DNA from: Actinostola sp. cb2023
Lineage: Eukaryota > Cnidaria > Anthozoa > Actiniaria > Actinostolidae
Direction: 5' to 3'
Length of the DNA: 64,000 nt
Assembly: GCA_033675265.1 (NCBI GenBank)
Contig: JAUJYZ010000510.1
Coordinates: 1-64,000, forward strand
Shown: positions 1 through 15,000 of the stretch, piece by piece
Position numbering within the stretch: the first letter of the stretch is position 1
Layout: the number at the start of each line of letters is the position of its first letter
Notes under the pieces: model-generated
The model's input: the letters and a program-made list of their open reading frames with translations, nothing else
Told to the model about the DNA's origin: nothing
The model's database searches: none
Program-made: the position numbers and the translations under genes

Positions 1-3000
1 TTTTTCGGTCTGAATGTGGCGAAACTGGCGGTCGCATCAATTATGCCGTTGGCCTAAAATACAAATACTGTAATACTACGGTACATTAAGACCTATGCGA
101 ACTTATCAACTCCAGTCTAAACGGTAAATTACATGTTCCATAACCACGCGACTAAGACAAGTCACTCCTAAGAGCTGTAAATTGAAAGTAAAAAAATATA
201 TATCTATATATTTACCGCGTCTGCCTTGATACAGCAAAGGGCACAGGCTGCCCAGGCTACAGCAATCTTTAGAGGCGCACATCGATGTCATGTCGACCAC
301 AAGACTAGCCAGCTTTTTGCTTGATCGCGAAACACAGAAATCCTGCTACACTGACCAGCGTGTAAGACCCGTTTCGACCCGTTCTGTACCAATCGATTCG
401 ATCAACTAACTATATCTTACGTACACATGTGGACTTAAATCCCCTATAACATATAGGCAAGGTTTTCTGAGAGAGATAACTCCCGAGAGGATGGGGTTAT
501 CAGCTAGATACTTCGGTTCTCTAGACTTTGTGTACACATTTGTGATGAAATCTCCCAATGTAATCGCCGCGATAGCAGACCTATTGGTATTTAAGCATTG
601 AATTGTTTGAAGCGATCTATCGTGGTGATGTTCGAGAATTAAATATCTGAAGAAGCCTTATTTCCAACTCGAACGCCCACAACACATAAGCAGCCACCGA
701 GAGTCCGGGATCAAGTTCGGCGTCAAAAGTTCTACAATGAAATATTTCTGACTACTGAGCGCGAGCGATAATTTGCAAAGTTCTCAAACAGGAAACCGCC
801 AAGCCTTTGATCTGATAGCGAACTATATCTTGTTCAAATATGAGGCGTCCGAGAAGTTTTTAAGATCGCCATCGCTTGTACAAGAATGCCTTCGCGCCAC
901 AGTGTCTCGGACGATTCAACAATGAAGTTTGCTCTAGTGGATTGATATCTAAGATAACCCGGCTCAGAAACAAGATAACCAACAAATCCACACCGATCAA
1001 GTTCATATTTTGATTACAAAACCTAACTCTAAACTTCCTGAGTTCTTGGCTTGAGTAATTACTTTCCTTCAAAGACAAACACTTTGTTGAATTTTTTTCT
1101 GAAAACAAAACGAGACACCTCTGGGTGAAGAATATCGCACATCACAGGTTATACTGCTGAGTCGATATCACGCTCTTAACAGATAGCCATCACAGACGTA
1201 CGTACGCTCTATGGCCAGCAAGAAAGCAACATGGTTTCGATCTGTCAATTTTCATCACAAAATCGATTTTGCAGCCCAAAATTGCTCACATGTGAAAGTA
1301 CTTTCACGGCGGTAGGTATAGTATTGTACAGCGTTGGGGGGCCATTATGGCTATTATCCATTCGCACTGGCGTTTCCCCCTCAAAATGACGAAAACCAGT
1401 TCCCGTTTAAGCTCCAGAAGACCGCAGAGTAAGACTGGCCGTAAATGTACTCGCTTTACAGACTTTATTTATCGACTTCTTGCACTGGAACACAATAGAA
1501 CCGCTAATACGAGAATGGGATTTGAGTGGTCCATGACAAGTCAAACTGATTGGACTTTTCATCTCCGTTAGCGGATCGGTTTAGAGGCAAATCGTTGTTG
1601 TCTGTCTCACGGTGCCAGCGGATGTTTAGCAGGGTTAAACGGTTGGTCATCCAGTATTTCACTACAGCGTCTGGTTTGTGTTAGCCCGAGCCATTAGGAC
1701 TGACGAAATCTAGCAGAAAATACTCAAGAAGTAATAGTGTTACAGGAAGACTAATTAGTGTCGGGCGTACTATAAAAAACTCGAAAATAACACTGAAAGC
1801 AACTGACCACTAATCCTTGGCCAGGATATGCCGTTTTGGAGAGCGAGCTAAGCTATTTAAAGATTGGTAAATATTTAGGATCAACCACAACGGTATATTT
1901 TTATTGTCAAAAAATGAGCTCATCTGTGATCCATTTATTTGTGAAAACACGGAAGGACATAATCCGCCAAAATACTTGGGCTTTCTCTCATTAGCAAAGA
2001 CCACCTGAAACAACAGCGCTAAGAAAACCGATAAAGACCGAATAGTCTAACAGTATCGTCGTACTAAAAGGATTCCAAATTGCTAAGAACTCTTAATTAT
2101 CCCTCATTCTTCGCTTGCTTAATCGCTTTTAGCGATGTAAAGACTAGGATCTTGTGGTTACCGAGTAATGTACTTAGCCAGTGCGGCGTAAAACAGCCAA
2201 AGAAGGAGAAAATGTGTACAGTACATTTGTACTTCGCAAGTACTTAGAACAAAGTCGGTAATTAGTCTCAAACCTTTTTCACGGAAAACCTCAAAGTTTG
2301 CGGGGGTTTTCAACCATTATTCTCCCCTAAACGAATTTATAGGATTCCACGTCATTTGGCATTCAAGAAAGATGAAAATGCCTTCACACTGCTGAACTAG
2401 CTTTTTCATTAGGGTACAACTTGATTAATTAGCTGAGGCTTTTCGAACTAAATACCGATAAATAAAAGGATAAGATGCTCAATCTCACGCAGCTAATGAA
2501 ATACCTTTTTCCTTTTTCTATTTGTAAATATAGCAAATCAAAATTAAGGAAATCAATGTTCGTTTACTGTTAAATTGAACGCAGTGATAGTATCTCTGAA
2601 ACGCACTTATTACTTCATCGGGTTTCCAATCTTTTAAGTATTTTAATACTGAAGTACACTGACTATAGATAACAGAAGTCAAACCTGGTTGAATTTGTGA
2701 CTGTTTTTCTTATCAGTAATGTCAATTTTAGTCTTTAAAATCTTCTTATTGAGTCTTCACAAGGAATGATCTTTCTATAAACAAACTGACGAACTTTACA
2801 GTTCCTTCGAGAACTTACTTATACGACAGCTGCAGTGAAGCACAAACAAACAGTGTCTTCCATAGGATTTCGTTGCGCCAAAAACCTCGTTGCATTTGTG
2901 AAATATACCCCAAGAAGATCTTAATAGCCTTATATGAAAAACTTTGAAATTAAATATTCAAGATATCGATTTTGATAAAAGGGTTTGTAGGTTTTATGAT

Positions 3001-6000
3001 GAAGTTGAAGAAGTCGCACAAGATACAGTGTTACTTTGGACTGCCAAGAGGAAACTGTTTCCGACTGGAACTGCAGAGAACACAATCTCTCAAGGACAAA
3101 AGCAGGACATTCCTTTCCTAGATGAATCTCACGAAAAGGAAGTAATTAATTGTCCAATGACAAGAAAGGATAGAAAGATTAATGTCTCCCTTCACTCCGA
3201 AGTACGTGGTTTTGTAAGTGGATTTGGGTCGATACATGCTGTAAAGACTAAGAGACCACGGAAAATATCCTGTCTTTGAAAGGAAACGCGATTGATCACG
3301 TTGCCAGCTTGTCGTTCATGAGTCATAGCGAAAAAACGCAACTCCAATTTTTTTACAGCATACAATCAAACAAAGGACTGGGGCCACTCGAGTACAAGAA
3401 TGCAAATGTCATGACATGTTTTTCTAGGGTATTTTGAGTTGATCTTGGACTGTAATACAACCAAATTACGAACGAGAAGAAGAAGAATGGTATAGTTTCC
3501 ATCGAGATAAATTGTTTAAGTTTTAAGTGTTTTTTTCTACAGATCTACCGGTATTTTTGCCTTTGTTTCGGATCAAACTTTGCCCAAGGGTTGATATAAA
3601 TGGACAGTGTCCTCACCTAACATGCTAGTAATTATTGCTTCCAGAGTTCTACGATTGTATTAGGTAAAGCACCAACTTCTTTCAAGAACATATAGACTCG
3701 TGCGTTGTTTTACGACGAAATCTTCGAGCAGTTTTGGAAGCACGAAATCCGGTCACAGATGACTTACAAACCTCTTCAGAGGTAACAAAGCTAGACAATT
3801 AGACGCTCGCGTGTTCAAACTCCGTGAAACAACACGAATAAATCTGTGCTCTTTATCTTCACAAAACTCTCCGTCATTACTACTCGCTCTAGTGATTTCG
3901 AACAGTCCTTTTCTTCGTTTCTTATTGTTATCTGTAAACAACGAGTAATCTAATAAACGTGTTAGAAAGGGTTTAAGCCCGTTGCTATCAGATTTGCCTA
4001 ACCGCTGGAAACTCATGTTTAGGAAGGTAGTTGAGTTTCTGGTCAACTGATGGCGATATAAACAACCTCAAGGGTAAATCTGGGAACCACCACCCCTCCT
4101 GCTCGAGTATTAGGCGAGTGGGTCGTTTTATTTAATTTAATAGAAAATTCTTGTAAGGTCAGCTTGGCGACGAAGAGTCGGGTGTCGGTACCTTTGAATG
4201 CTTGACAAGCGCGAAGATGTTGCGAGTTGAGGCAGTGACACCTATAACTGTGCTCGGCAATCCTATATTGACAATGCAATAAAATCGACAAACAAGAAAT
4301 GTACAGAGGGATAGTCCGTGGTTACGTGGCTGGATGTGCCCAGTTAATTCGATGAGTTCCTGATCGTCGACCGGAAATAACTTGGGCTTAGTTCTAAGGA
4401 TATGATCCCCTGTGCCTACCTTTAAATGGCGCTTACAACCCGAAGTCGAGTCCCTCCTGTACTTATCAATCATTGTATCTCAAATCGATAATTGCATAAT
4501 TATCACATTTCTGGATCTAAGCTTGATACAAGATGATATTATCGGCTGTTGTACCTACCAGAATAGTGACCCGTGGACTAGTCTATAGTGAACACCAAAT
4601 AAAAGATAACTAGATCGCTTCAGTGTCCTGTGGCTCAAACACGCGTTTTATGGCGATGGTCGCATCCAGCAATGTCGTGGTTTGAACCCCAGAATTCATT
4701 TCTAAATACAATGCTAAATAATTCATTGTTTATCGCGTATTTTCAATGGCTTTCACCCTAACATACAATCCGAAGATTCTGTGATGCAGATTTAATAGGT
4801 GTTTGTTCTGTCTTTATTTTAGGTAAATATCTCGCACTATGTGAACACTTTTGTACGGAAATGATTGTGTAAAGTGTGAAAATTCTCATCAGTCTCTTAG
4901 TAAACGATACTAAAGTGTGAACCCTTTAGGAAAGGCATTGATAAACTGTGAACCATTGTTCTCTCCTTGATAGATTTTAGCTGGAAATGAATTTTTTATG
5001 ACCACGGTTGTCCGTTTCTATTTCGCTCTAATTGAATCGTAGTCACAGCACTTTTTCAGTGGCGATGTACATCACGTTCAGTATGTTCCTCGACCCAGAA
5101 TCGCTGTGGGTTTTCTGAAAGCCGTTGGCCACAACTCTGTTGCTATAAGACGTTCTACATGGCCGTCAATACTATGATACATGCATGTGTCTAGCTTGTA
5201 ACTTCTAATTGACAATTACCCCAACTAAACAAAATTACTCACCCAGTCTCCGACAACCGGAGCTAAAATCCTGACCGACTCAATATGCACCTTTAAAAGA
5301 GTGACATGAAATTTGCCTCAGTGCAACCACTAAGACCCTCACCAATTAGAAAGGTGGTTTGGAAAATTAAGTCTAGTACATCTGCAGGAATTAGTGATGA
5401 GAGAGACCTATCTTGTAATGAAAAAATACGCGTAATTTTACAAATGGAGGCGTCTTTGTCCAACGCGTGACAGGCCAACATAAATGATGAGGACAGCCAT
5501 CAAGGACTAACATAGATCTAATGGTTCTGTAATAGGCTTTTCACAAACACACAGACAGCTGTAGCGAAGGACACGAGATTCCTGAATGAAGGCCGAAGTA
5601 GTTCACCCCGAAGCACGAAATCCCAAACACCACGATTCAAGAAAGAACGCCAAGTCCCAGCGCTGCCATTATGAGCGTACTGACAGCAGCCAAAACAAAC
5701 GCTGAAATCCTGTGACTTATGATCAGCAAACAAACACGATAGTCGGAACTAAGATATTGGATTATCAAAATCACTTAACGATAACGTGGACTGATTCAAT
5801 AAATTTCTGGGGATCCATGTATAGGTATTTATAAAATCACCTTGTTGTTTGTAGACCAGAGCGATAAAGTGATCAAACCCCTGGTGAGATTTCTACTGAT
5901 ATACCACTTTTGGTTGATCTGGCCGATTAATGAGAAGTCAAAATGCATCTTTCAGCGCGACGACTTGAGAGCCATGTCAATTCATTTTCACAGGAATAGA

Positions 6001-9000
6001 ATGGTTCAAAAGGACTGCTACTACAGGCATGTGTCGACTTGGCATTCAACGACGAGTCTGGTTTACGCCATTTCGGCTCAAGCGCAAGCTACGTCGTACC
6101 TGCTCGCCGTGAAGCTGGGATATTCTACGCTATAAAGACTTACCTGAGAGACTGAGAGAGCGTTCAATCTCCCTGAATGCACCGAGTTCGAGAAACAGTG
6201 AATTATTCAGTGCTAGGTAGTGTTTAAGTGTGAAGGCTAGAGTTACAGGCTATTTATATGATTTTTGTGTTTGGGCGCCGATTTGGCGCCATAAGACTCG
6301 GTCTAATTCAGTGCTTTGTCTAAGTCAGGCACATGCTTTGCTATGCCGACACCAAGCACGCAAGATGTAGCTGAATTTGAAGCGTGCAACTTTATTTTCT
6401 GCATTGACCTGGCTTCCATTTGCTAGGTACAGTGAGCAAGAGTAGAATAGAACGCAGTCCACTTGCTTAATTCACCCACTTATGTCAAACTCACTCACGG
6501 ATAACGAGAGAACTATGGCGCCGAGTGCATGTATTCGGCCTAAAATGGAATGTTGATGAAGTCGCCCTCCAAGTCCAAGGAGTTTGAGAACACGCAACGG
6601 CAGCAAGAGCTGGTGAGGAGGAAAGTTAGAAGAGCGCGGGAAAAATGAATTTGTTCAGTGCATTCACAGTTACACGTACACACACACTCTGTAAGACCTT
6701 TGTTGACCTGTCAGTCAACGGAAGTACAAAATGTTGCCGTTGACATTGGTTTTGGAAAAGGTGTAAAGCGGCACACGCAATCTTAACGGACTAGATCTCG
6801 AAGTCAAGCATCCCTCAATCCCGGCACCACACACCATGGCCTTACCAAGTTTTACAATGTTGCTGAAGAAAAGAGTCATCTTTAGACCCTCCGCCTAAAT
6901 TAAACGTTAAAAATCAAATCAGTCGATTAATCATGGTTACAGGGTCTGATGATTTTTGAGCGAACTCTTGAAACTTTGAAAAGAATGGTCTTCTCTCGAT
7001 TAGTCCCCAATGAAATGGCACGATGTATTAAGTATCACGTATTTAATTCAATTTGATCCTTTTTTCTGTTCGGCTATTATCGGTTTTAAGGATTCCAATT
7101 AGACAAATGTAAAAAATAAATTGGTGAAAAAGTTTCTTATCTATGTGACCATCGCTGGCCTAAGGAATCCTGAAGCTTGATATGCGAACAAGTGAATCTG
7201 ATCATATTTCAGATGCAAAGTTAGCAAAGAGCTACAACTACATGAAAACAGATCAGACCGTGAAGTCAGTACACAAGAGTTAAACGAATTCACTTTGGAG
7301 CCGGATCGCACAGTATTGCTGGTCTGTACGTGTTTGCTGCATCTGTCCTATCCAGAACCTTTATAGACTTCGCAACAATGTAAGGAACTTGTGGCCCAAT
7401 TTAAAAAAATAACAAAAAAATCTATTCTTCTGAAATGCAGAACGACCAAATTAATGACACGAAACGGAATTTGTAAATACAAAGTTTGCACAATCGAAGT
7501 GGGACATGCTTCTGACATCTGGGGAACTGAACAACGCGCGTATACTTGGTGCTGTTCATTGCCAATCACGGCAGTATGGTAACGAGATCCCCTACTCTTG
7601 ACATTGATATGCAAAAGATTGGAAATTGTTTGAATTACTAGTTTAATAATCGAGACTGTAGACGCCATTCAGCAATTTTGTGCATTTCATCTCTAACGCT
7701 CGTTTAAGGCGGGGTTTCCTTCACAAGCCACACACCTAGAATCCACTACTACTACTACAACTCATACCAAAGATGATGTCCAAATAAAAACTTGCCCACC
7801 ACAAGGCAACCTTTTTTTAAGTACACGTCGACTCGGGCTTTTCGTCAATTATTCGTTGCCCAATTTGCGAGTCTTGAGGTCATTGCAATTAAGGCTGAAA
7901 AACTTCAAATTAGTTGGTTTGGTTCAGAAGCTTTCAAGTTTATTTTCCTTTGTTATTACCGTAGTTTAGGAGTTTTCAAAATCACTTGGGATTCAGTGGT
8001 GGTTAATTATAGAGAGGCCCTGCTTGTACAATGCTAACTGTATTACGTGATGAGAGCATGGTTAATCAAACTACATGACCATCAACAATTGCACATCGAC
8101 CGACGTCAAACCCCGAGCGACTGCAAAACGCTGAGTAAAATCCCTAAAGTTCACCTGAATTAAAACGAGGGGAAGTTTGTTTTTCTAATGGGATTAACGG
8201 GGCTCCCGACGTTTAAAAATCATCTGTAAGAATTGCTTTAGAAGTATCAGTGACAACTGACCAAGATGTGAGAAAACCTAACGAACCACACAATGACATG
8301 CTCTGATTACTTGCAATCACTGTCTTATTGCATCTATTTGATGTGCACGAGAGATACGTCGTATGTTGTTTCATGCGAAGATAGTTGATCTCTCTCTCGG
8401 ACTATAAACGCTTATTAAAGTCGCGTGTATACAACCAACGTGGTGAATACCCTGCACCGATAGTCATAAAATCAAGTAAACCGTGCTTTCCCCATCGCGT
8501 TTTAAGACTTTTATCTGATAAAACTAACTGATATTTCAGCTTGAATTTCGTGATTTCAAAATCGTACCTCAAGATCGATTAAAGAGTTTTTCCAAAAAAA
8601 AATTAGTTTGATTTCGTAGTTGCGTTGTTGTGGTTTTTGGCGTTGGTTCAAGTGCAGTGATCGCTATTAATGTCCGCCGAAACTCATATACCCTGAGCCA
8701 GTTTGTGCGCGACTGTTTCATTTTCAAAGCGACACCAAAATTGTAAAGTTTCTCATGCATAAAAAGAAGACAAATTCTTTGTTAAGTTACATTTTAAGAG
8801 ACGTTGAGATAAAACTGAGATTAAACTGAAGACGAAGAGAGAGCTTACCGTATATTTTGACTTGGCTGAGATCTCCGATGTGTTCGGCGAGAAGGACCTT
8901 GCTAACTGAGTAGCCCACTACGAGTCGGTGGATTTAAATCAGAGAGATCGATTAACTCCAACAAAATGATTCATTTGGAAGTTGCTTATAACGCAAATTA

Positions 9001-12000
9001 ACCAAATTAAAATGGACCTCATTATTATGCGTGAGGATCGGCTGCTGATTGGGAGATGGACAGAAGAATTGGACCAACGAATGACCAGTCACGTGACCTG
9101 AAGCCCAGCAGATGTCTTACAGCAGTCACTTTCGTATATCTAGCCTTTTCGAAGCGTCCATAAACACGTAATAATCGAAATTAAATTAATGAAACTATTG
9201 AGAAAGAAAGAGGGCAGAACCGCGGTAAAAATAGAATCATGAAAAGAATCGATGGATGGAACTTATTTGCTCCATGCTTTGCTTTTCTGAACGTGAACAG
9301 ATCTTTTCTTTTCGATTTCATGAGCATTGCTTCTAAGTTAGGATCACACACATAACAAACAAACCAAAGTTGGACTTTTAGTCTTATCTTCACCGAATAA
9401 CCGGAAAGTACATTCACTGAAATATACTTTTCATCTACTGATCGAATTCGCAAAGATAACAGCCTATTCTATTAACTCTATATATCCTAAATTATTTCAA
9501 AGCCAGTTTTTCTCCCAGTTTATTTCGCTTGGCTGGAAGATAAGAGATTGATAAACCATGGCTATTTTGTATATAAATTTCGCTAATCTTCCCTGGGATA
9601 TGGTAGCCATCATACGATGTCTTCCACTAACTTCGCGAGAGAAACCTCTTGTATTTTACTAATGGTCCTTCGCTTAAAACCCTTCACAAATCCCTAAAGG
9701 AAAATCCTCACTTTCGGCTGCTTTTTGCCAGTAATGGCTGCCTAAAATGCCCCGTAAGTAATCTTTACCAAGTTTCATATTGTTCTCCATCTTTGCTCTC
9801 CATTAGCGAGATATTGGATGAACAATATGGGAGTTTAAGAGAATTGGACGAGATGTGTAATCTATCGAAACGGTAAACTGGAAATGGCAAGTTAAAGTCT
9901 TGCATATCTATCTTTGTGATATCAGGCGAGCAATATAATAATAGCATTTTTAGAACTCGCTGATAGAGGAACTTTCAGAGATTGAAAACGTGTGAAAATG
10001 AATGGAGGAAGTGAATTGACTTCACAACGAAATGCAGCACAAATGGTAAGAAGAATGAGCGAGAAAATGGCCATTTTCGGTTATCAGTTCGGGCAGCACT
10101 CCCAGTCAATTTTATCGATGATTTTTCGATGTTTAGAACTTTCTGGGCTGGTGAATGTCATGAGAATCAGTCAGCAAAGAGAAAATTGTCACGAAAAAAG
10201 GACAATTAATTAGATTCTCTCTCGATACAATGAAACACTGAATTGTAATTTTTAGCAAGTTTTATGGCCGAGCGCGCAATTTCTTGCTCCTCGGTAAGAC
10301 TTCGGTCAATATTGTCAAGTCGCCGGGAGTTTGACTAGAAAACGCGCCGTATTGATCAGAGTCAAATAAATTGATGAAACAGGAGACCCTTTTGTTGACA
10401 GGCCTATCGAAGCATTCAACGAGCGTGTAGCAGGGAATATACCATAGATATGAGAGATCAGATCTTGGTGTGTTATGGTTAGCGTTGAAAAGTGTTGAAA
10501 CCTAATCCTGTCAAATTGACATCAATTGTGTGAATTATTCCGAACAGATAATTCGAACAAACTCCGAGACAAAAAGGAGGCCATCGTTTAACATGGAAAG
10601 TTAAACATCGGCATTGTCTTTGGATCGAGGAGAAACGAGGATGAAAGACAGCGAAGTCGACCCTTTTTCGGTATTAAAAAAGTAGTTCTTGTTAAGAAAA
10701 GATGTGGACGATCTAACGGTGAATCTTTAATACCCTTGGTATAGGAAATAATCATGATAATTATAATCTAACGATGACTTATAAACTCAGTTTACTGACA
10801 ATATGAACTAGTAAAATTCATTAACAAGACTGGAACATCGAAGGACTACGAAATGGCTGTCTCAAGACTTGTTCAAAATGGCTCAGAATTTTTCTCTAGA
10901 TCTCTTTATTTCCGATCGTTTTTCATTACAAATCCCCACGTGTAGACGGCGTACTGAATGTATTTATCAAAAAGTAAGTGTGAGAGATAAAAAAAAATAG
11001 CTCAGTAACTTTTGTTCTTTTTTACGACTCAAAGAATAAAATCTAATTAGTTAATTTTCGTTAAATTACTTTCTCCAAATTGACTGAAATTGTGCAGCGT
11101 ATTACTGACCTTAACGTGTGTATTTAAACGTAGTTTTCTTTCTGGGTCTTGATCTACTTGGAAAATCACCACAAACTCTAAAGTCCAGTCGAGTCTTTTT
11201 TCATATTAATAACTCAGCTAGTGGCTTTATTTAAAGCCTCTGACACTAGAGTGATTTTAATGTGTTTATTTTTTATAGGGGTGCGGTTCGTTTTTATTAC
11301 ATATACAATATTATTATTATCCGCTACTTTTGAGCAGATTTCTAAGATCTGCTATCTCATGGATAAAACAGTCGACAAAGAAGGCAAACAGTGCGTTTAT
11401 TGGAATGATTTCTGTATATTTTTTGGCCGTTTTGCTCTTAGTTCTGAAGATATTAATTTGGTGTTGTCCCAGCAGAAATGGACACTCATTTTCTTCCCAC
11501 GAAATTGGCCGATAAGATCAATCCTGCATTAATTTAGATGGAGGAAACGTATTTCCAATAAACTGCCGATGCCACAGATCCTTCACCAGATACGAGACTG
11601 TTGTGACGGTTTGGAAAAGGGTTTTCGTAAACAGTTCGGCACCAAAACTTGACTTCCGGAAGCTAGCCTCGGCCGTATTCAGTTTTTGAAGCGCCTTGAA
11701 CTATAGTTCTGGGAGCTCTAGCGCTATCGGCTCATCTTTGCTATCTCTTATCGCTGTGGGAGATGGGGTTCATCTCGAAAAAATTGATGGTTTGAAGAAA
11801 GTAATATCCCAAATTTCCTGTATTTATTTTGCTTTTCCGCACTTTGGGTTCAAAAACTATAGTAAAAATAGCTCTATCTTGAAGTGAACTTTTAAGAGAG
11901 TTTCTTGAAGATGTGGAGCTTCGGCTCCTGAAGATGTGATGGCCTTTTTGTGGTGATTTTGTGAAGAATTCGAGCGACACGCAAAACCCAAAACCTCTTG

Positions 12001-15000
12001 ATTATTTAATGAACTGATTCTTGCACGTTTTTTGAAAAGGGAGTGCAAGGTAGTAACCCAGAGACAGCTAGAGAAAAACAGTTATCAGTCCAAGTGATGC
12101 GATTTTGATGGTAAGAAAGACAGCTGATGAGCGATAGTCAGTTCTATCTAGTCTCTGCCAGCAGTTAGCGTCTTCGACATAAATATTCACACCTCGGGGA
12201 CACATAGATTGTCTCTGATATCTATGGAACCTTTCAAGACGAAATGCGCTGCTACGTAAATATTTCATATATACTCGATCAAATGACATGTTGTTAACAT
12301 CTTGCGTTATTCTTCTGACCACAACACTATATCTACCAACAACTTCGACAGACTTTTACGAGATGGTCGCGCGGAAAAACGTTAATGAAAGACCATTCTG
12401 TTTCCTTGTCTTCCCTTCCCCCCGACACTATAAATAAAGATATTACAGTCACCAAATCTTGATAAGTTTGTTAGAAAATATTACCAGTATTACGAATCAA
12501 ATACGAACAACTTTTCATCGGGTTCAGATGGGATGATAAGAGATAACACATCATTTCACTTTTTCTTTATAACTGAGTTCAGTTTTTCGCTTTCTGTCTT
12601 GGTAGCTTGATTGACATAAGCCTTGCTTTGACGTCGAGATAAGACGATAGCTCTTGCAGATTAAGAGTTTTTTACTTCTAAAAGCGAAAACCTTTCGAGC
12701 AGCCACGACCGCAAAATTTAAATATCTCGACGCACAACGAAAAAACCCATCATTTTTTCATGACTCGATTCTCCTTTCACAAATAGAGTGTAAACAAGTT
12801 TGAAGAAAGTTTGGCGCCAAAAGGTGCGCTCCTTCTGTTTCTTTATCTTAATCACTTTTTGAGGCTTCGCATCTTTGATTATGAACTAGAGATCGTGCAA
12901 ATAATAACGGTGAATTGTCAGATCAGGTCAGACTTGCGTAGTGATTTGATATCAGTGTTGTTGCGATTTTATTATTGTAAATTGCAAGGACAGGTCCATC
13001 ACACTAATGGGCTCAATGCATTAGCGTTTTGAATCTTAGATCATCGACATACCGGATCAATCTCAAAACACTGAAAAAAGTAAGAGATAATTCCCACTGT
13101 TCTCTCCCAACAGGGTGCACTAGGTCAGCGCTGTTGTCACTCATTCAAGAGTACAACGACTTGAGTATATTTTCAATAGCCAAAACAACCCAAAAAAATC
13201 TGTCTCTTCAGATCCTCCCACGCTGCAGACTAAAAATGACTCCATAGAAAACGAGAATAAACTGAAGGAAAAAAACCGTAATAAAAGCACACTTTATATC
13301 AATTCTAAATTGATCATTCCTTTGTATAAATTCTACGTGTTTGTTTTTGGAGGCTGGAAATCAGTAAATTTGTAACTCACCCAAGAGCCGTCGATCCACG
13401 ATGGACTGTCACGGACCGGAAAGTGTACTGATAGTTCGTCCCATGCAAGTATCAGCACGCTGTAGGTTCAACATGTTTCCAAATACCTAATCTATTTTTA
13501 TTTGAAGCTTATGTAAGGGTTTAGCACGGTCAAGAGCACTGTAAATACTATTTGTTTTGTTAATAAGAACTAGAGTAAGTAGTAATAATGAGTATTTCAA
13601 GGTCACTCCCAGTTGGAATGAAAACTTCTTGTCAAGTTGGTCAAAACATTTAAGGATGTTTCCTTTGGCAGTGGTGCCGTTGTTTAGTACTTGGCATAAC
13701 TCTCTCCTGGGATTACAGCGTTTCACCTTTCGGGAAATAACTTCAAATATTATCATAACCCATCGACCCCTTACTCGATGTTTGCGCTTGTAATAATGTC
13801 TCCCGAATGGATGTCATCGCATCGACTTTCTCAGTGTCAGCCTCGCTACAAAAAACTGTCTCGACGAAGACATTCTTTGTTATCAAACGTTTAACGTGTT
13901 TAAAAAGTCCCTGACGGATCTGATATCATCTTTTTATTCACGAGCAAACTATCAGTGCATACTTCACGATAATCCTGTCACAACAGCCAGTGAGGGCCGA
14001 GCGAAAAGGGGTCCTTCCATCGCCCTCTGTTATCGTCATGAACTGTTTATGTTTTAGATACCGTGTACGTGTAATTCAACAAAATCTCTGCGCTCTGATA
14101 ACTTAGTTTAATGAAGCTGGACCTAGTTATAAGATGTCCGTGGCACGAGGGGATGTTCAGTCAATGTGTATATGTGTTCGGCCGCATATGGTTTTCAATG
14201 GAGGTCAAATATGTTTTCCATACACCTAGATGTATGGCCGTGGCGTTCAGCTATCGCCGTATCTTCCAGATTGATTTCTCACAAAACATATCACTCTATA
14301 AGGTTAATATCAACACTATCGGCGATGTATGTGTTTCTGATTCTCATACTCTTTATATTTTGATATCCTCGTTTGATTACCTCTAGATTTTCTAAATTCT
14401 TCGATTGACAATTGCTGTAGCGAGTCACTTGAAGACAAGAGAGACAGACAAACATTTTCACTTGCGTCTTTTAATCCAGAGGAGGTTACGATTCGTTTGC
14501 ATTAGTTCTATACTATATAACTTTTATTAAAATGCCAGTCTCTAGCTGCATGCCGGTCCTGTGAGAACTACAGTTGCTAAAGATTTGTTCTACGAGTATA
14601 AATAAATATCGCACATACACCATCCCTCGATATTACAGATTGATTCGATACGATGATTACCATCAACATATCGCTGGTAGTAGCGAATTAATATGGCTAT
14701 ATAGAACTACCTTTTACCTCGTACAGAACATAATGATAGTTTAAAACGATTATGAACTGCGCCGACCTGATTTCTCACTGGCCATCTTGGAAGTCAGCCG
14801 CACATTCAGTCATTTTTGGCCTAGTTCCTTTGTCTAAGTCTCATAGTTAAAAACTAATTCAGAAATAACAATAACATAGTTGTCCATCCTCATCGGGAAA
14901 TGGTATGTGTACTGGGATGGGGCTGTCGTACGATTGTGCAGGGTGCCGTGTACGCTCGATTGGGACATTCCAAAACGGTCAATTTTTTTTCACATTCCGA

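Noticed and set aside
4610..4705. tRNA-like B-box (GGTTTGAACCCC) near 4,680
   Set aside because: No cloverleaf can be drawn around it and no convincing A-box; probably chance or a very old SINE relic.
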